Shown one piece after another: positions 52,141 through 61,180 of a stretch of 64,000 nucleotides of DNA; within the stretch, counting starts at the first letter, position 1; each line of letters starts with the position of its first letter. Position numbers and translations under genes: made by a program. The notes below the pieces were generated by a model. It saw only the letters and a program-made list of their open reading frames with translations. It was not told the origin of the DNA and ran no database searches. The stretch comes from Pontibacter sp. SGAir0037 (GTDB lineage: Bacteria > Bacteroidota > Bacteroidia > Cytophagales > Hymenobacteraceae): contig NZ_CP028093.1 in the NCBI RefSeq assembly GCF_005491705.1, positions 62,001 to 126,000 of the forward strand. Reading direction: 5' to 3'.

Positions 52141-53508
52141 ATGGACTCTAAAATAACTATACAATTCCTGGGAGCCGCAGGTACTGTAACCGGTTCTAAA
52201 TATCTTGTCAAAGCCGCAGGCAAGCAACTATTAATTGACTGTGGATTGTTCCAGGGGCTAAAAGAGCTGCGGGATTTAAACTGGGAGGAGCCGCCTTTGC
52301 AGGTAGCAGAAATTGACCTTGTGCTACTAACACATGCACATCTTGACCACACAGGCTATTTGCCTCGCTTGGTAAGTTTGGGATTCAAAGGGAGCGTTCT
52401 AGGAACAGCACCCACCCTGGGCATAACCGAAATAATTTTAAAGGATAGTGCAAAAATTCAGGAAGAGGACGCTGCTCGTGCAAATAAGCAGGGGTATTCG
52501 AAACATAAACCGGCAAAACCGCTTTACACCCTGCTGGATGTAGAGCGCACGATCGCTTGTTTTTCATCGCAACCATTAGATGTGTGGGTTGATTTATACC
52601 CAGGTATCCGGGTTCGGTTCAACTATAACGGGCACATCATCGGCGCCACCTTTATTGAGCTGGAGGTAGAGGGGAAAAGGCTGGTTTTTTCAGGTGACAT
52701 CGGGCGGGAAAACGATATGCTGCTTTATCCTCCCCATTTGCCGAAGCAGGCGGATGTTTTGTTTATTGAAAGTACTTATGGTAACCGCTTGCATCCTGCT
52801 GTAGACGCTGAACTCGAACTAAAAAACTTAATCTGGGAAGTATGGAAAAAGGAAGGACCTCTTATCATTCCAAGCTTTGCAGTTGAGCGTACCCAGAGCT
52901 TTTTGTTTCTTTTATGGAAAATGAAGCAAAATAACAGCCTGCCTGACATTCCCATCATTATGGATAGCCCCATGGGAAGATCGGTTTTGAACATATTCCA
53001 TCATGCCCCTGAGTGGCACAAGATGTCCCCTGAAGAATGTGCTGAAATGTGCAAAAATATCAAGGTGGTAAAAAGCATAGCTGAAAGCAAAAGTGCTGTT
53101 AATGCTCCTGGTCCGAAGATCATTATCGCCGGTAGTGGCATGGTGACAGGCGGAAGGGTTTTAAGCTACCTGGAAAAACACCTGGATGATCCTGATGCAA
53201 CTATTTTGCTCATCGGTTACCAGGCGGAAGGGACACGTGGCAGGCAGCTGCAGGAAGGAGCGCATGAACTGAAAATGTTTGGGCGCTATTTTCCTGTGCG
53301 GGCAACTGTTAAAAACATGGAAGGGTTATCGGGACATGCTGATCAAGGTGAACTTATCAGATGGTTAGGAAAACTGACGAAGGCCCCTAAACCCATATTT
53401 ATTGTCCACGGGGAATTGCCGGCTGCAGAAGCCCTGCGTAACAAAATAAAAGAAGTTTATGGCTGGGAGGCCACGCTTCCGGCATTGTATAGCATTCACG
53501 CGGTATAG
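52141..53508 (+). CDS. Beta-CASP metallo-beta-lactamase RNase
   Basis: 455-residue RNA-processing nuclease of the CPSF73/KHsrp-type group. Metallo-lactamase motif THAHLDHTG (His65, His67, Asp69, His70), a beta-CASP insert (about 205-320), the GSGMVTGGR motif and the RMMBL end (NMEGLSGHADQGEL with the late His). The opening FLGAAGTVTGSKYLV is the standard start of this group. It lies 6 bp after the ATP-cone nuclease and 4 bp before the AMP phosphorylase gene. Confidence 0.9.
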   Translation: MDSKITIQFLGAAGTVTGSKYLVKAAGKQLLIDCGLFQGLKELRDLNWEEPPLQVAEIDLVLLTHAHLDHTGYLPRLVSLGFKGSVLGTAPTLGITEIILKDSAKIQEEDAARANKQGYSKHKPAKPLYTLLDVERTIACFSSQPLDVWVDLYPGIRVRFNYNGHIIGATFIELEVEGKRLVFSGDIGRENDMLLYPPHLPKQADVLFIESTYGNRLHPAVDAELELKNLIWEVWKKEGPLIIPSFAVERTQSFLFLLWKMKQNNSLPDIPIIMDSPMGRSVLNIFHHAPEWHKMSPEECAEMCKNIKVVKSIAESKSAVNAPGPKIIIAGSGMVTGGRVLSYLEKHLDDPDATILLIGYQAEGTRGRQLQEGAHELKMFGRYFPVRATVKNMEGLSGHADQGELIRWLGKLTKAPKPIFIVHGELPAAEALRNKIKEVYGWEATLPALYSIHAV

Positions 53509-53512
53509 TCCC

Positions 53513-55006
53513 ATGAGGCACGATCAATTAAAATTCAAGAAACTCGGCATTGACACGCAGCAGGAGCATGTGGTCTATATGCGCTCAGATTGCCACATAT
53601 GTAAATCGGAGGGCTTTTCAGCCTTAACACGCATAAAAGTGTCGAACAACGACAAATCCATAGTTGCCAGTCTCAATGTAATTGAGTCCGAGCTTTTATC
53701 TCCAGGCGAAATCAGTTTGTCAAAAGGAGCCCGGGAAGCTTTACAGGTACCGGAAAAGGCTTACTTGATTTTATCCCATATACCGCCGGTAGAATCAATG
53801 AAGTTTGTACGGTCCAAGATTTATGGACACACGCTTACCTTCAACGCACTTCAGGAAATTATGGTGGATATAGTTCAAGGGAATTATTCGAATGTGGATA
53901 TAGCTGCTTTTATTACAGGGTGTGCTGGAAAAATGAGTGTAGAAGAAGTCACTGGTCTGACAACGGCTATGGTGGAGGTGGGGGAAAGGCTTGACTGGGG
54001 AATGCCTGTAGTAGCTGACAAACACTGTGTAGGTGGTCTGCCTGGAAATAGAACCACCCCTATAGTAGTTTCTATTGTTGCCGCCTGTGGACTAACAATT
54101 CCCAAAACTTCATCAAGGGCTATTACCTCACCGGCAGGTACAGCCGATACCTTGGAAACTATTACGCGTGTTAATCTCTCTCTTGAAGAAATTAAGCAGG
54201 TTGTTAAAAAAGAGGGTGGGTGTTTTGCCTGGGGTGGATCAGTTAAATTAAGTCCGGCAGATGATCTGCTTATTCGAGTGGAACGGGCACTGGATATAGA
54301 CAGTGAAGGACAATTGATTGCATCAGTGTTATCTAAAAAAGTTTCTGCTGGCGCCACGCATGTCGTCATAGACATTCCCGTTGGTGAAACTGCCAAAATA
54401 AGAAGTCGCAAGACAGCAGAGACGCTGAAAGAACGCCTGGAAAAAGTAGCTGCCACCGTTGGGCTCCGGTTAAAGGTTGTGCTAACAGATGGCACCCAAC
54501 CAGTAGGCCGGGGTATAGGCCCCGCCTTAGAGGCAATGGATGTGCTAGCGGTTCTTAAAAACGAAACTTCTGCCCCCCAGGAGCTGAAGGAAAGAGCAAT
54601 TCTATTAGCTGGCGCCCTGCTGGAATTAGCAGGAAAAGTGCCAAACGGGCAAGGTGTTGTAGTCGCAAAAGAAGTTTTAGCGACAGGCAGAGCTTTTGAA
54701 AAGTTTAAGGCTATCTGTCTTGCGCAAGGAGGATTTACCATGCCTGCCTTTGCTGCATTTAGCTATCAGGTTAAAGCGGAGAAAGCCGGCACAGTAAACA
54801 AAATTGATAACCGCCGGCTTGCAAAAGTTGCCAAGCTTGCCGGTGCACCGGATGATCCTGCAGCAGGCGTTCTATTCGATGCGCCGTTAGGAAAGAAAGT
54901 AGCGCTAAACGAAGTGCTGTACACCATTTTTGCAGAGTCGGAGGGGGAGTTATCCTATGCCCTGGAATATGTATTCAACGAAAAAGATATTATTACTATC
55001 ATCTAA
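53513..55006 (+). CDS. AMP phosphorylase (thymidine phosphorylase superfamily)
   Basis: 497-residue enzyme expected to split AMP with phosphate to adenine and ribose 1,5-bisphosphate. The N-terminal 90-residue beta domain typical of the archaeal AMP phosphorylase group is present, then the helical domain (NSNVDIAAFITGCAG-type segment), the phosphate loop VGGLPGNRTTPIVV and the central region SSRAITSPAGTADTLE. Ser/Thr-rich SPAGTADT fits AMP rather than thymidine phosphorylase. The ATG at 53513 (MRHDQLKFKK) is 4 bp after the RNase stop. No ribose bisphosphate isomerase or RuBisCO gene is in the window. Confidence 0.85.
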   Translation: MRHDQLKFKKLGIDTQQEHVVYMRSDCHICKSEGFSALTRIKVSNNDKSIVASLNVIESELLSPGEISLSKGAREALQVPEKAYLILSHIPPVESMKFVRSKIYGHTLTFNALQEIMVDIVQGNYSNVDIAAFITGCAGKMSVEEVTGLTTAMVEVGERLDWGMPVVADKHCVGGLPGNRTTPIVVSIVAACGLTIPKTSSRAITSPAGTADTLETITRVNLSLEEIKQVVKKEGGCFAWGGSVKLSPADDLLIRVERALDIDSEGQLIASVLSKKVSAGATHVVIDIPVGETAKIRSRKTAETLKERLEKVAATVGLRLKVVLTDGTQPVGRGIGPALEAMDVLAVLKNETSAPQELKERAILLAGALLELAGKVPNGQGVVVAKEVLATGRAFEKFKAICLAQGGFTMPAFAAFSYQVKAEKAGTVNKIDNRRLAKVAKLAGAPDDPAAGVLFDAPLGKKVALNEVLYTIFAESEGELSYALEYVFNEKDIITII

Positions 55007-55015
55007 AGCACACCT

Positions 55016-55912
55016 ATGGACTGGCTTATTTTTGGATTACCCGGCAATGAAAACTTAGCAACACAACTTTCTGATCAGTTGCAGATCCCTTGTGGTAATG
55101 CTATTATCAGGCACTTTCCGGATGGGGAAAGCTATGTTCGGATTCTCTCTGACGTGCAGAATAAAAATATGTTGCTGGTGATGACGTTGGATCATCCGGA
55201 TGATAAACTTTTATCGTTGTATTTTTTCATACTTGCTGCCAGAGAACAGGGTGCCAAAAAGATCGGATTGCTTGCCCCTTACCTTGCCTATATGCGACAG
55301 GACAAACAGTTTCTCCCCGGAGAGGCAGTTACTTCAGGTTACTTTGCACACTTACTTTCTCAGCTGACCGACTGGATCGTTACCATAGATCCACACCTCC
55401 ACCGACGCAGCAGTATGAGCGAGATATATACGGTTCCTGTCACTTTGCTGCATGCGGCTCCCCTGATCTCAAAGTGGATTAAAGAAAATGTAAAGAATGC
55501 GCTTATCGTGGGGCCTGACAGTGAGAGTGAGCAATGGGTAAAGGAAGTGGCTAGAGAAGCAGAGGTACCCTATATAGTGCTTGAAAAAGTCAGAAAAGGT
55601 GACCGCCAGGTAGAAATAAAAGTACCGGATGTTTCTACTTGGAAACACCACCGGCCCGTTTTAGTAGACGACATTATCTCTACGGCCAGAACAATGATTA
55701 TCACCGTTCAGCACTTGATCCGGGCAGATTTTCAGAACCCTATTTGCATAGGAGTACATGCTGTTTTTGCTGGCAATGCTTTCGAGGAGCTCAAAGCAGC
55801 AGGAGCTGAACAAATTATTACCTGCGATACCATTCCACATTCTTCCAACAGTATCTCAGTTTCAACGCTTCTTTTGCCAGGTCTTTTATCTTTGACAAGA
55901 ATAAAGAAATAG
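55016..55912 (+). CDS. Ribose-phosphate pyrophosphokinase (PRPP synthetase), divergent
   Basis: 298-residue enzyme that makes PRPP from ribose 5-phosphate and ATP. Family signs are RHFPDGESYVRI, the active loop YLAYMRQDKQFLPGEAV and the PRPP loop LVDDIISTARTM. It is shorter than housekeeping Prs (about 310-320 aa), and the loop differs from the usual DDMIDTGGT. It is the last gene of the four-gene operon (9 bp after AMP phosphorylase) and could recycle adenine to AMP together with a host phosphoribosyltransferase. Confidence 0.9.
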   Translation: MDWLIFGLPGNENLATQLSDQLQIPCGNAIIRHFPDGESYVRILSDVQNKNMLLVMTLDHPDDKLLSLYFFILAAREQGAKKIGLLAPYLAYMRQDKQFLPGEAVTSGYFAHLLSQLTDWIVTIDPHLHRRSSMSEIYTVPVTLLHAAPLISKWIKENVKNALIVGPDSESEQWVKEVAREAEVPYIVLEKVRKGDRQVEIKVPDVSTWKHHRPVLVDDIISTARTMIITVQHLIRADFQNPICIGVHAVFAGNAFEELKAAGAEQIITCDTIPHSSNSISVSTLLLPGLLSLTRIKK

Positions 55913-55962
55913 AAAGCACGGACACTAAAAAGCAATGGAGAGGAAAAGAGGGCATATAAAAA

Positions 55963-56283
55963 TTATGAATCAACTAGCAGGTACACTACAAGGCCAACCA
56001 ATAGCACCAGGCACGCCCATGCCGAATACCAAAGCACTCTTGCAGCTTTGTCAGTTGAGCTGGAGGTGTTTCTCATCTGTGCTACATACATCCCACTTGC
56101 ATGGAGAACAGCACCTACTAGCATAATAACTAAAACATAGTCATTTACTATATATCCCCATTTAGCGCCAAGGCCAAAGCCTAGAATACCTGCACCCAGT
56201 GCTGAAGCAGATTGGGCAAATCGCTGTTGATCTTTTCTGTTCTGCATTATTGACACGCTTATTCCACTTCGGGCCCTTGGCAA
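55963..56283 (-). CDS. Small membrane protein, unknown
   Basis: 106 residues, or 94 if the second Met (MQNRKDQQRF, 56247) is used, which looks more natural. Three predicted membrane helices (about 26-45, 48-68 and 83-104 in the long form) with GAGILGFGLGAKWGYIVNDY. It is the only minus-strand gene between the prs and PepSY genes. No family was recognised. Confidence 0.6.
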   Translation of the reverse strand: MPRARSGISVSIMQNRKDQQRFAQSASALGAGILGFGLGAKWGYIVNDYVLVIMLVGAVLHASGMYVAQMRNTSSSTDKAARVLWYSAWACLVLLVGLVVYLLVDS

Positions 56284-56552
56284 GGAAAGTATTTACATTT
56301 AATAACAACAGGCAAAGTAAATTTAATGCATTAGGTAAAATAAAAATTGGAATTCGTTCAGTAGTCCAATATTACAAGTTCAAGAGCTAAAGATAGAAAA
56401 TGAAGCAGGTTGCCATTATAGAGCAATGTTTAACAAAACAAAGAAAAGCACATGGCATGCAATTAACAGGCTGTGCTGTATATAAAACCTGGACTTAATC
56501 TGACCAGGAGAGTCTGTAACAGTCTTTTGAGCAATTAATATTATATTGCTTT

Positions 56553-57380
56553 ATGAAGCTAAAAAGCAAGCACTACTACATCCGAAAATTCCACCGATAT
56601 TTAGGGGTTATACTTGGCATTCAATTTCTTTTCTGGACCCTAGGTGGGCTTTATTTCAGTTGGAACAATATTGATGAAGTTCATGGTGATCATCTTCGGA
56701 AGGAGAAAAGGCATTTCTCAGCTACTATGAAGATGGTATCCCCACAGGCTGTCCTTGATGCGCTTAAAGCCAACAGTCAGGTTGATTCTGTGCTGTCCGT
56801 CCAGCTCATCGAAATAGCCGGTGTTCCAGCTTACCAAATGCGTTATTTCTCAGGGGAAATGGACCACATGGCGCATGAAGCTGCCGGGCACAGCGGCGGT
56901 GGCCATGCTTCTAACGTGAGGGTGCAGCTAGCAAATGCAGAAACAGGGCAGTTTATTTCACCTTTATCCGAGTCCGAGGCTATCACTGTAGCCAGGAACC
57001 AAGTCACTGCTCCCATAAAAGTAGAAAAAGTGGAGTATTTAACAGAGGTAGGCTCGCATCATGAATACCGGGAAAAACCCTTGCCGGCCTGGGCTGTTAC
57101 CTTTAGCCAACCGGACAATTGCACGGTTTACATTTCAGCTGAACTCGGCACTTTTCAGGCTATTCGACATAACCAATGGCGTGTATTTGATTTTTTCTGG
57201 ATGCTGCATACTATGGATTATGAAGGGAGAGATAATTTTGGAAACATTCTCTTAAGAGCATTCTCCATTTTCGGCTTATTTACTGTGCTTTCCGGTTTTG
57301 TATTATACTTTATCTCTTCTCCTTCTATTAAAAAAGTAAAAAGGAAAGTTCGAGATCCTAAACCTACACATGCTTCTTGA
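56553..57380 (+). CDS. PepSY-domain membrane protein
   Basis: 275 residues. It begins YIRKFHRYLGVILGIQFLFW, the typical first membrane helix with R-K-x-H-R-x-L-G of PepSY-associated proteins, then two PepSY-type periplasmic regions (60-105, 130-200) with a His/Gly-rich insert (MAHEAAGHSGGGHAS) and a last helix (AFSIFGLFTVLSGFVLYFIS). Proteins of this kind occur with iron and copper transport and reduction systems. It is one of the few members here with both helices intact. Confidence 0.85.
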   Translation: MKLKSKHYYIRKFHRYLGVILGIQFLFWTLGGLYFSWNNIDEVHGDHLRKEKRHFSATMKMVSPQAVLDALKANSQVDSVLSVQLIEIAGVPAYQMRYFSGEMDHMAHEAAGHSGGGHASNVRVQLANAETGQFISPLSESEAITVARNQVTAPIKVEKVEYLTEVGSHHEYREKPLPAWAVTFSQPDNCTVYISAELGTFQAIRHNQWRVFDFFWMLHTMDYEGRDNFGNILLRAFSIFGLFTVLSGFVLYFISSPSIKKVKRKVRDPKPTHAS

Positions 57381-57463
57381 GGGTAACCTTCCACCTGCTA
57401 TCCAGTTTAAGTTAGTTATCAACGCGGTATGGCGAAATACAGTAACATGTACTTAGGACATTA

Positions 57464-57484
57464 CTAGCTAGCTAGCTAGCTAGC
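57464..57484. repeat. CTAG microsatellite (five units)
   Basis: Five perfect CTAG units plus a C. CTAG is usually avoided in bacterial DNA, so the run is unusual; it sits 38 bp upstream of the broken DUF6122 gene. Confidence 0.9.
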
Positions 57485-57522
57485 CCCTCCTATCCCCGCA
57501 GGTAAATTAAAGAACTGATTCT

Positions 57523-57828
57523 ATGAATATTGGTTTTATCTGGCACCTTTTCCTGCATTTAGCAGCACCGGTTGCTGTTGCCTAGTTATTTTACAGGCCT
57601 AACTTTAAGAAGGCCGTATGGATTATGTTTGCGGCTATTTTGATAGATTTAGACCACTTGCTAGCTGATCCCATTGTTGATCCGAATAGATGCAGTGTGG
57701 GCTTCCATCTGCTACACAGTTACTGGATACTCCCACTATATTTACTGCTGGCAATTATTCCTAAGACAAGGCTCATTGGATTAGGTCTTGTCATACATAT
57801 TGTGCTTGATTGGCTGGAATGTATTTAA
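57523..57828 (+). pseudogene. DUF6122 membrane protein with an in-frame amber stop
   Basis: From ATG at 57523 the frame encodes MNIGFIWHLFLHLAAPVAVA, then TAG (57583-57585), then LFYRPNFKKAVWIMFAAILI and DLDHLLADPIVDPNRCSVGF, ending with IHIVLDWLECI. The part LDHLLADPI-DPNRCSVGFH-LHSY is the DUF6122 signature. Apart from the single amber codon the gene is complete (about 101 codons), so loss is recent or the stop is read through. A further hydrophobic scrap (about 57850-57945) follows in another frame. Confidence 0.75.
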
Positions 57829-57981
57829 AAGCGCTCACCTGCTGATACAGATATGGAAATTGTTTTGGTTTGCGCTTTATTCCATATTGTCTGGATTAGT
57901 TGTGGATATGATTGAGAGGCAGAAGGAGAAAAACCAAACTGTTTAGTATCTCGTTCTCATAATCGGCTTCCTGTTGTAGTT

Positions 57982-58221
57982 ATGGAAATAATGAAATTCA
58001 AAACAAACCTCGGAAGCAGGGAAGAAGTGTCTCGGATAGCTTCTTCCCTGGATAAGGAAGAAAGCATCAGCAGGTGGAATATTGATACGGCTAGTGAAGA
58101 TAATCTTTTAAGTGTATCTGGTGTAAACCTGGATCCGCAGCGGATAGCATGTATTGTTCGGAACGCTGGATTCAAAGCAGAGATTATAAGGGTATTAGGT
58201 ATCAATGGCCATGAAATGTAA
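57982..58221 (+). CDS. HMA-like small protein without CxxC, copy A
   Basis: 79 residues with the beta-alpha-beta-beta-alpha-beta pattern of heavy-metal-associated (HMA) domains (MKFKTNL, then SRIASSLDKEESISRWNID, LLSVSGVNLD, RIACIVRNAG, AEIIRVLGI), but without the metal-binding C-x-x-C in the first loop. It matches the protein at 63053-63292 at about 49 of 79 positions (hand count). Likely a cytosolic partner or regulator rather than a Cys-based copper chaperone. Confidence 0.75.
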   Translation: MEIMKFKTNLGSREEVSRIASSLDKEESISRWNIDTASEDNLLSVSGVNLDPQRIACIVRNAGFKAEIIRVLGINGHEM

Positions 58222-58318
58222 ACTGGTGTGGTAACCTGTACAACCAATCCATCTTTGGTAGGGTTATCTCGATTAGGCGGAACTTCAGACAACTTTAGCT
58301 GTAGAAGTTACTTGTTGA

Positions 58319-59338
58319 TCATTTGTACACGTCCTTCCAGGACCAGCCGTCCATTTCCAAAAGCGAAGTTAGCAGTCTCCGGCGGTCCTTCAGGTTCAGC
58401 TTAAAAGTTTGTTCAACTTCTTCCCTTTTTTTAAGTGAAATTCCTTTCTCCTCCAATTGCCAAAGATCAGGTGTAGGGGCATCTTCCTGGGGTGAAGTGT
58501 TCTTCAGGAAACCTTCTTTTACCATTTCCAGATAAGAATCCAGAGCCGTTTGGAGCATCACCATTTTCACTTCACTCCTTTTAACATCCTGCGAAACGGC
58601 TTGCTCCAGGAGCTGATATGCCTCATCCAGCAGCACAACGGCGGGCGCAACAGACAACTGTGCTTGGCTGTTATGAAAGTAATGAATTACAGGAAAGGAG
58701 TGGTGGTTCACCGTATGCTGCATTAGCATCTGGCATATGTCTGACACATTATCGAAAAAGGAGGAAAAGTCTTTCCCATTCCAACTGTTTGCCAGTATCT
58801 GCTGTGGCGTTTTACCCATGCTGTTAATGTAAAGACTGAGCTTGCTCTGCAAGCCTACGGCAGATAACACCTGTACAAAATAGGTGAGGGAAGCAGTTAT
58901 GAAAGCTAAGCCAGAGAAAGCTGTGACACTCGTAATGATCCGCCACACATCATTTGATGCCTTGTAGTCTCCCACGCCCAATGTGGAAAGTGTAAAGCCG
59001 GCGTAGTAGAGCTTCTCCAAAGGGCTGGCACTGGATAAGGTAGTGCTGCTTACAACAGAGTCCGGATCAGAGAGCAGCAGCAGGAACAGTCCTGCCCATA
59101 GCCCAAGGACCCAGGTCAGAAGCGTGCAGGTAAGGATAGACGGCCCCGCATACTCAAGCAATTTTGTTTTCCCATTCTTACCCGAGACAAGGAAGAAAAT
59201 CTTCCATACCGCTTTGGATACCATTTCCGTAATCCGGCCGCCTCCGCTTGAAGAAAAGGTGGTCTTGATGATGTCCATTGCAATTAAGATATAAATAAGA
59301 GCTCCCAGGAAGAGATACAGCATGTTCATAAAGCACAT
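58319..59338 (-). CDS. Two-helix potassium channel with GVGD filter
   Basis: Ion channel of the KcsA-like group. Membrane helix near the N-terminus (MLYLFLGALIYILIAMDIIK), a second around residues 65-85, then the pore loop FTLSTLGVGDYKA and an inner helix (ITSVTAFSGLAFITASLTYF). Usual filters read T-V-G-Y/F-G-D; here the central residue is Val. The C-terminal 200 residues are cytosolic and helical. The start at 59338 is preferred; a TTG at 59368 would add ten residues. Confidence 0.8.
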   Translation of the reverse strand: MCFMNMLYLFLGALIYILIAMDIIKTTFSSSGGGRITEMVSKAVWKIFFLVSGKNGKTKLLEYAGPSILTCTLLTWVLGLWAGLFLLLLSDPDSVVSSTTLSSASPLEKLYYAGFTLSTLGVGDYKASNDVWRIITSVTAFSGLAFITASLTYFVQVLSAVGLQSKLSLYINSMGKTPQQILANSWNGKDFSSFFDNVSDICQMLMQHTVNHHSFPVIHYFHNSQAQLSVAPAVVLLDEAYQLLEQAVSQDVKRSEVKMVMLQTALDSYLEMVKEGFLKNTSPQEDAPTPDLWQLEEKGISLKKREEVEQTFKLNLKDRRRLLTSLLEMDGWSWKDVYK

Positions 59339-59340
59339 AG

Positions 59341-59640
59341 AATTGTTAGCACGTACTTCTAAACGCAATAACAGGTAGGGAGTTAAACAGCATAGAGGTG
59401 ACAGACCCTGGCAAAAGCAAGCTTGCAGCCACTGCTAGGGCAGATTTTACCTGTTTTAAAGAACACTTAAGTTAGTACCGCCACTAAAAATATATAATTA
59501 TAGTTCAAGAATTTATAAAACAGAAGGGGCTTTGAATGGGTATAACCAAGCATATGTTTCAATAAAATCTAGATAACTATGAATAAAGACTTAATAACCG
59601 CATTAGCTGAGTGTGCAGCAGCCTGTAACTACTGTGCGGT
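59341..59640. repeat. Segmental duplication, copy A
   Basis: GTTAGCACGT-CTTCTAAACGC, GGAGTTAAA-AGCATAG, TATAAAACAGAAGGG and GTATAACCAAGCA occur in the same order at 63376-63690. This copy contains the channel gene 5' end, its leader and the start of the copper storage gene. Confidence 0.8.
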
Positions 59641-59893
59641 TTCCTGCCTGCAGGAAGATGATGTGAAAATGATGGAACGCTGCATCCGACTTGACTTGGA
59701 TTGCGCAGCCATCTGTAAAATGGCACTGGACTATGTATCACGGGATTCTACCTTCTCCAGAGAAGTGCTGGATCTGTGTGCCAGAGTATGTAGAGAGTGT
59801 GGTGCAGAGTGTGAGAAGCATTCGCACATGGAGCACTGCCGTATGTGCGCTGAGGCTTGTCGCCGTTGCGAGCAGGCTTGCCAGCAGGCGTAG
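59579..59893 (+). CDS. Cys-rich four-helix copper storage protein (Csp-like)
   Basis: 104 residues with 16 Cys placed along the inner faces of four helices (for example AECAAACNYCAVSC, LDLCARVCRECGAEC, HCRMCAEACRRCEQAC). This is the pattern of cytosolic copper storage proteins and the DUF326 family, which bind many Cu(I) ions through Cys thiolates. No signal peptide, so it acts in the cytosol. It is followed by a strong terminator. A decayed second copy is at about 63639-63780. Confidence 0.92.
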   Translation: MNKDLITALAECAAACNYCAVSCLQEDDVKMMERCIRLDLDCAAICKMALDYVSRDSTFSREVLDLCARVCRECGAECEKHSHMEHCRMCAEACRRCEQACQQA

Positions 59894-59928
59894 TTGTTCC
59901 TACCTGCTGACCCAATGCAAGACCTAAG

Positions 59929-59977
59929 AACCACCCTGATTGTTCTATACCTGATAGAGCGGTCAGGGTGGTTTTTG
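59929..59977 (+). terminator. Terminator of the copper storage gene
   Basis: AACCACCCTGA (59929-59939) pairs with TCAGGGTGGTT (59963-59973), followed by TTT. Strong 11-bp stem with a 23-base loop. Confidence 0.85.
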
Positions 59978-60082
59978 CTTTGCTTGAGCCCAATTACAAT
60001 GCAGAAAAAGAAGCTTCTGTAAGAAAAGAAGGCAGAGTAAATGATTTTTGAGTACCATTTTTAACCACTTAGTCCATTATGT

Positions 60083-60793
60083 ATGAAAACTAGTTTTATC
60101 AGTATCAGGAGCTTTGCTCTTATGGTAGTTGCTGTCTTTGTGTTCAGTAGCTGCGAAAAGGACCAGGATGTTGTAACCCCATTAAGTGCTACTGCAGAGC
60201 AAGCTGCGAAGGGTCCTTACTGGGAAGATGACAAAGCCTTTGACAAGGAAATGCAGCAGATCATCAACTCCATGATGAAGATGATGAACCAGATGGAGAT
60301 GACCTGCGACCCCGACATCGATTTTGCCAACATGATGATCATGCACCACGAGATGGGAATTAAAATGGCAGATCTGGAACTGCAATATGGGCATGAGCCG
60401 GAAGCGCTTGCGTTGGCCGAGAAAACGAAGATAGGCAACATGGAAAGCAAAGAAAGATTGCAGGCTTTTTTAGCTTCACACCCGGGCGCAGAGCCACTCT
60501 CAAAAGAAGAGTGCAAGATGTTTATGATGGAGATGCGGGAAGACATGATGGCTATGATGCACTGCATGCGTTCTGTAAAGGATACGCCTGATCCGGATGT
60601 TGACTTTGCCCAGCTCATGATCTGTCACCACCAGGGAGCGATAGCCATGTCAGAAACTGAGCTGAAGTGGGGAGATGATGCAATGGCATTAGAAGAAGCC
60701 AGATTAATCATTGAAGAGCAGTCGCAGGAAATAATGGAACTGGCAGCTTTCCTGAATGAACACGGTATACCTACCAAACATCATAATATGTAG
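60083..60793 (+). CDS. DUF305 lipoprotein (two repeats)
   Basis: 236-residue lipoprotein (VFVFSSCEKDQ, lipobox Cys near 24). Two copies of the DUF305 helix-hairpin follow: DIDFANMMIMHHEMGIKMA and DVDFAQLMICHHQGAIAMS, each with the paired His and Met residues thought to bind copper; between them lies a Met-rich segment (MFMMEMREDMMAMMHCM). Members of this family sit in copper islands. It is a single gene with its own terminator. Confidence 0.9.
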   Translation: MKTSFISIRSFALMVVAVFVFSSCEKDQDVVTPLSATAEQAAKGPYWEDDKAFDKEMQQIINSMMKMMNQMEMTCDPDIDFANMMIMHHEMGIKMADLELQYGHEPEALALAEKTKIGNMESKERLQAFLASHPGAEPLSKEECKMFMMEMREDMMAMMHCMRSVKDTPDPDVDFAQLMICHHQGAIAMSETELKWGDDAMALEEARLIIEEQSQEIMELAAFLNEHGIPTKHHNM

Positions 60794-60823
60794 TAATATG
60801 CTTTGTACCGAATGAAGATTTAA

Positions 60824-60858
60824 AAGCCTGGCTGCTAACAGTGTTAGCAGCCAGGCTT
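60824..60858 (+). terminator. Terminator of the DUF305 gene
   Basis: A perfect 16-bp stem (60824-60839 with 60843-60858) and a 3-base loop. A T-rich tract is weak. Confidence 0.8.
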
Positions 60859-61180
60859 CCTGTCTTAATACCTTTTTTCAAAAGTGTAAACATTGCAGCC
60901 TTTTGTTTTTTCCGCACGAAACAAAAGGTAATATTCACTTTACTAAGATCAGTTTTACACCCGTACTATAGGAAGTTTCGGGTTTCTGATATACAGTTCG
61001 GGTGCCTGTTGCTAGCCTGCCTTTACACTTCAGTTACGTACACCTGTTCTTATCTGGCAGTATAGGTTCGTTTCTAAAGTATTAAATTCTAGATAATTAA
61101 AATTTATTTTTACAAACTCTCCTTTCTGCTCTCCGTTTTAGAAAAGACAATTTTTTGTTTTATTTAAGAAAGGAGGACAA

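Noticed and set aside
53884..54741. 285-codon minus-strand open frame
   Set aside because: Antisense to the AMP phosphorylase gene; Ser/Thr-rich low-quality translation.
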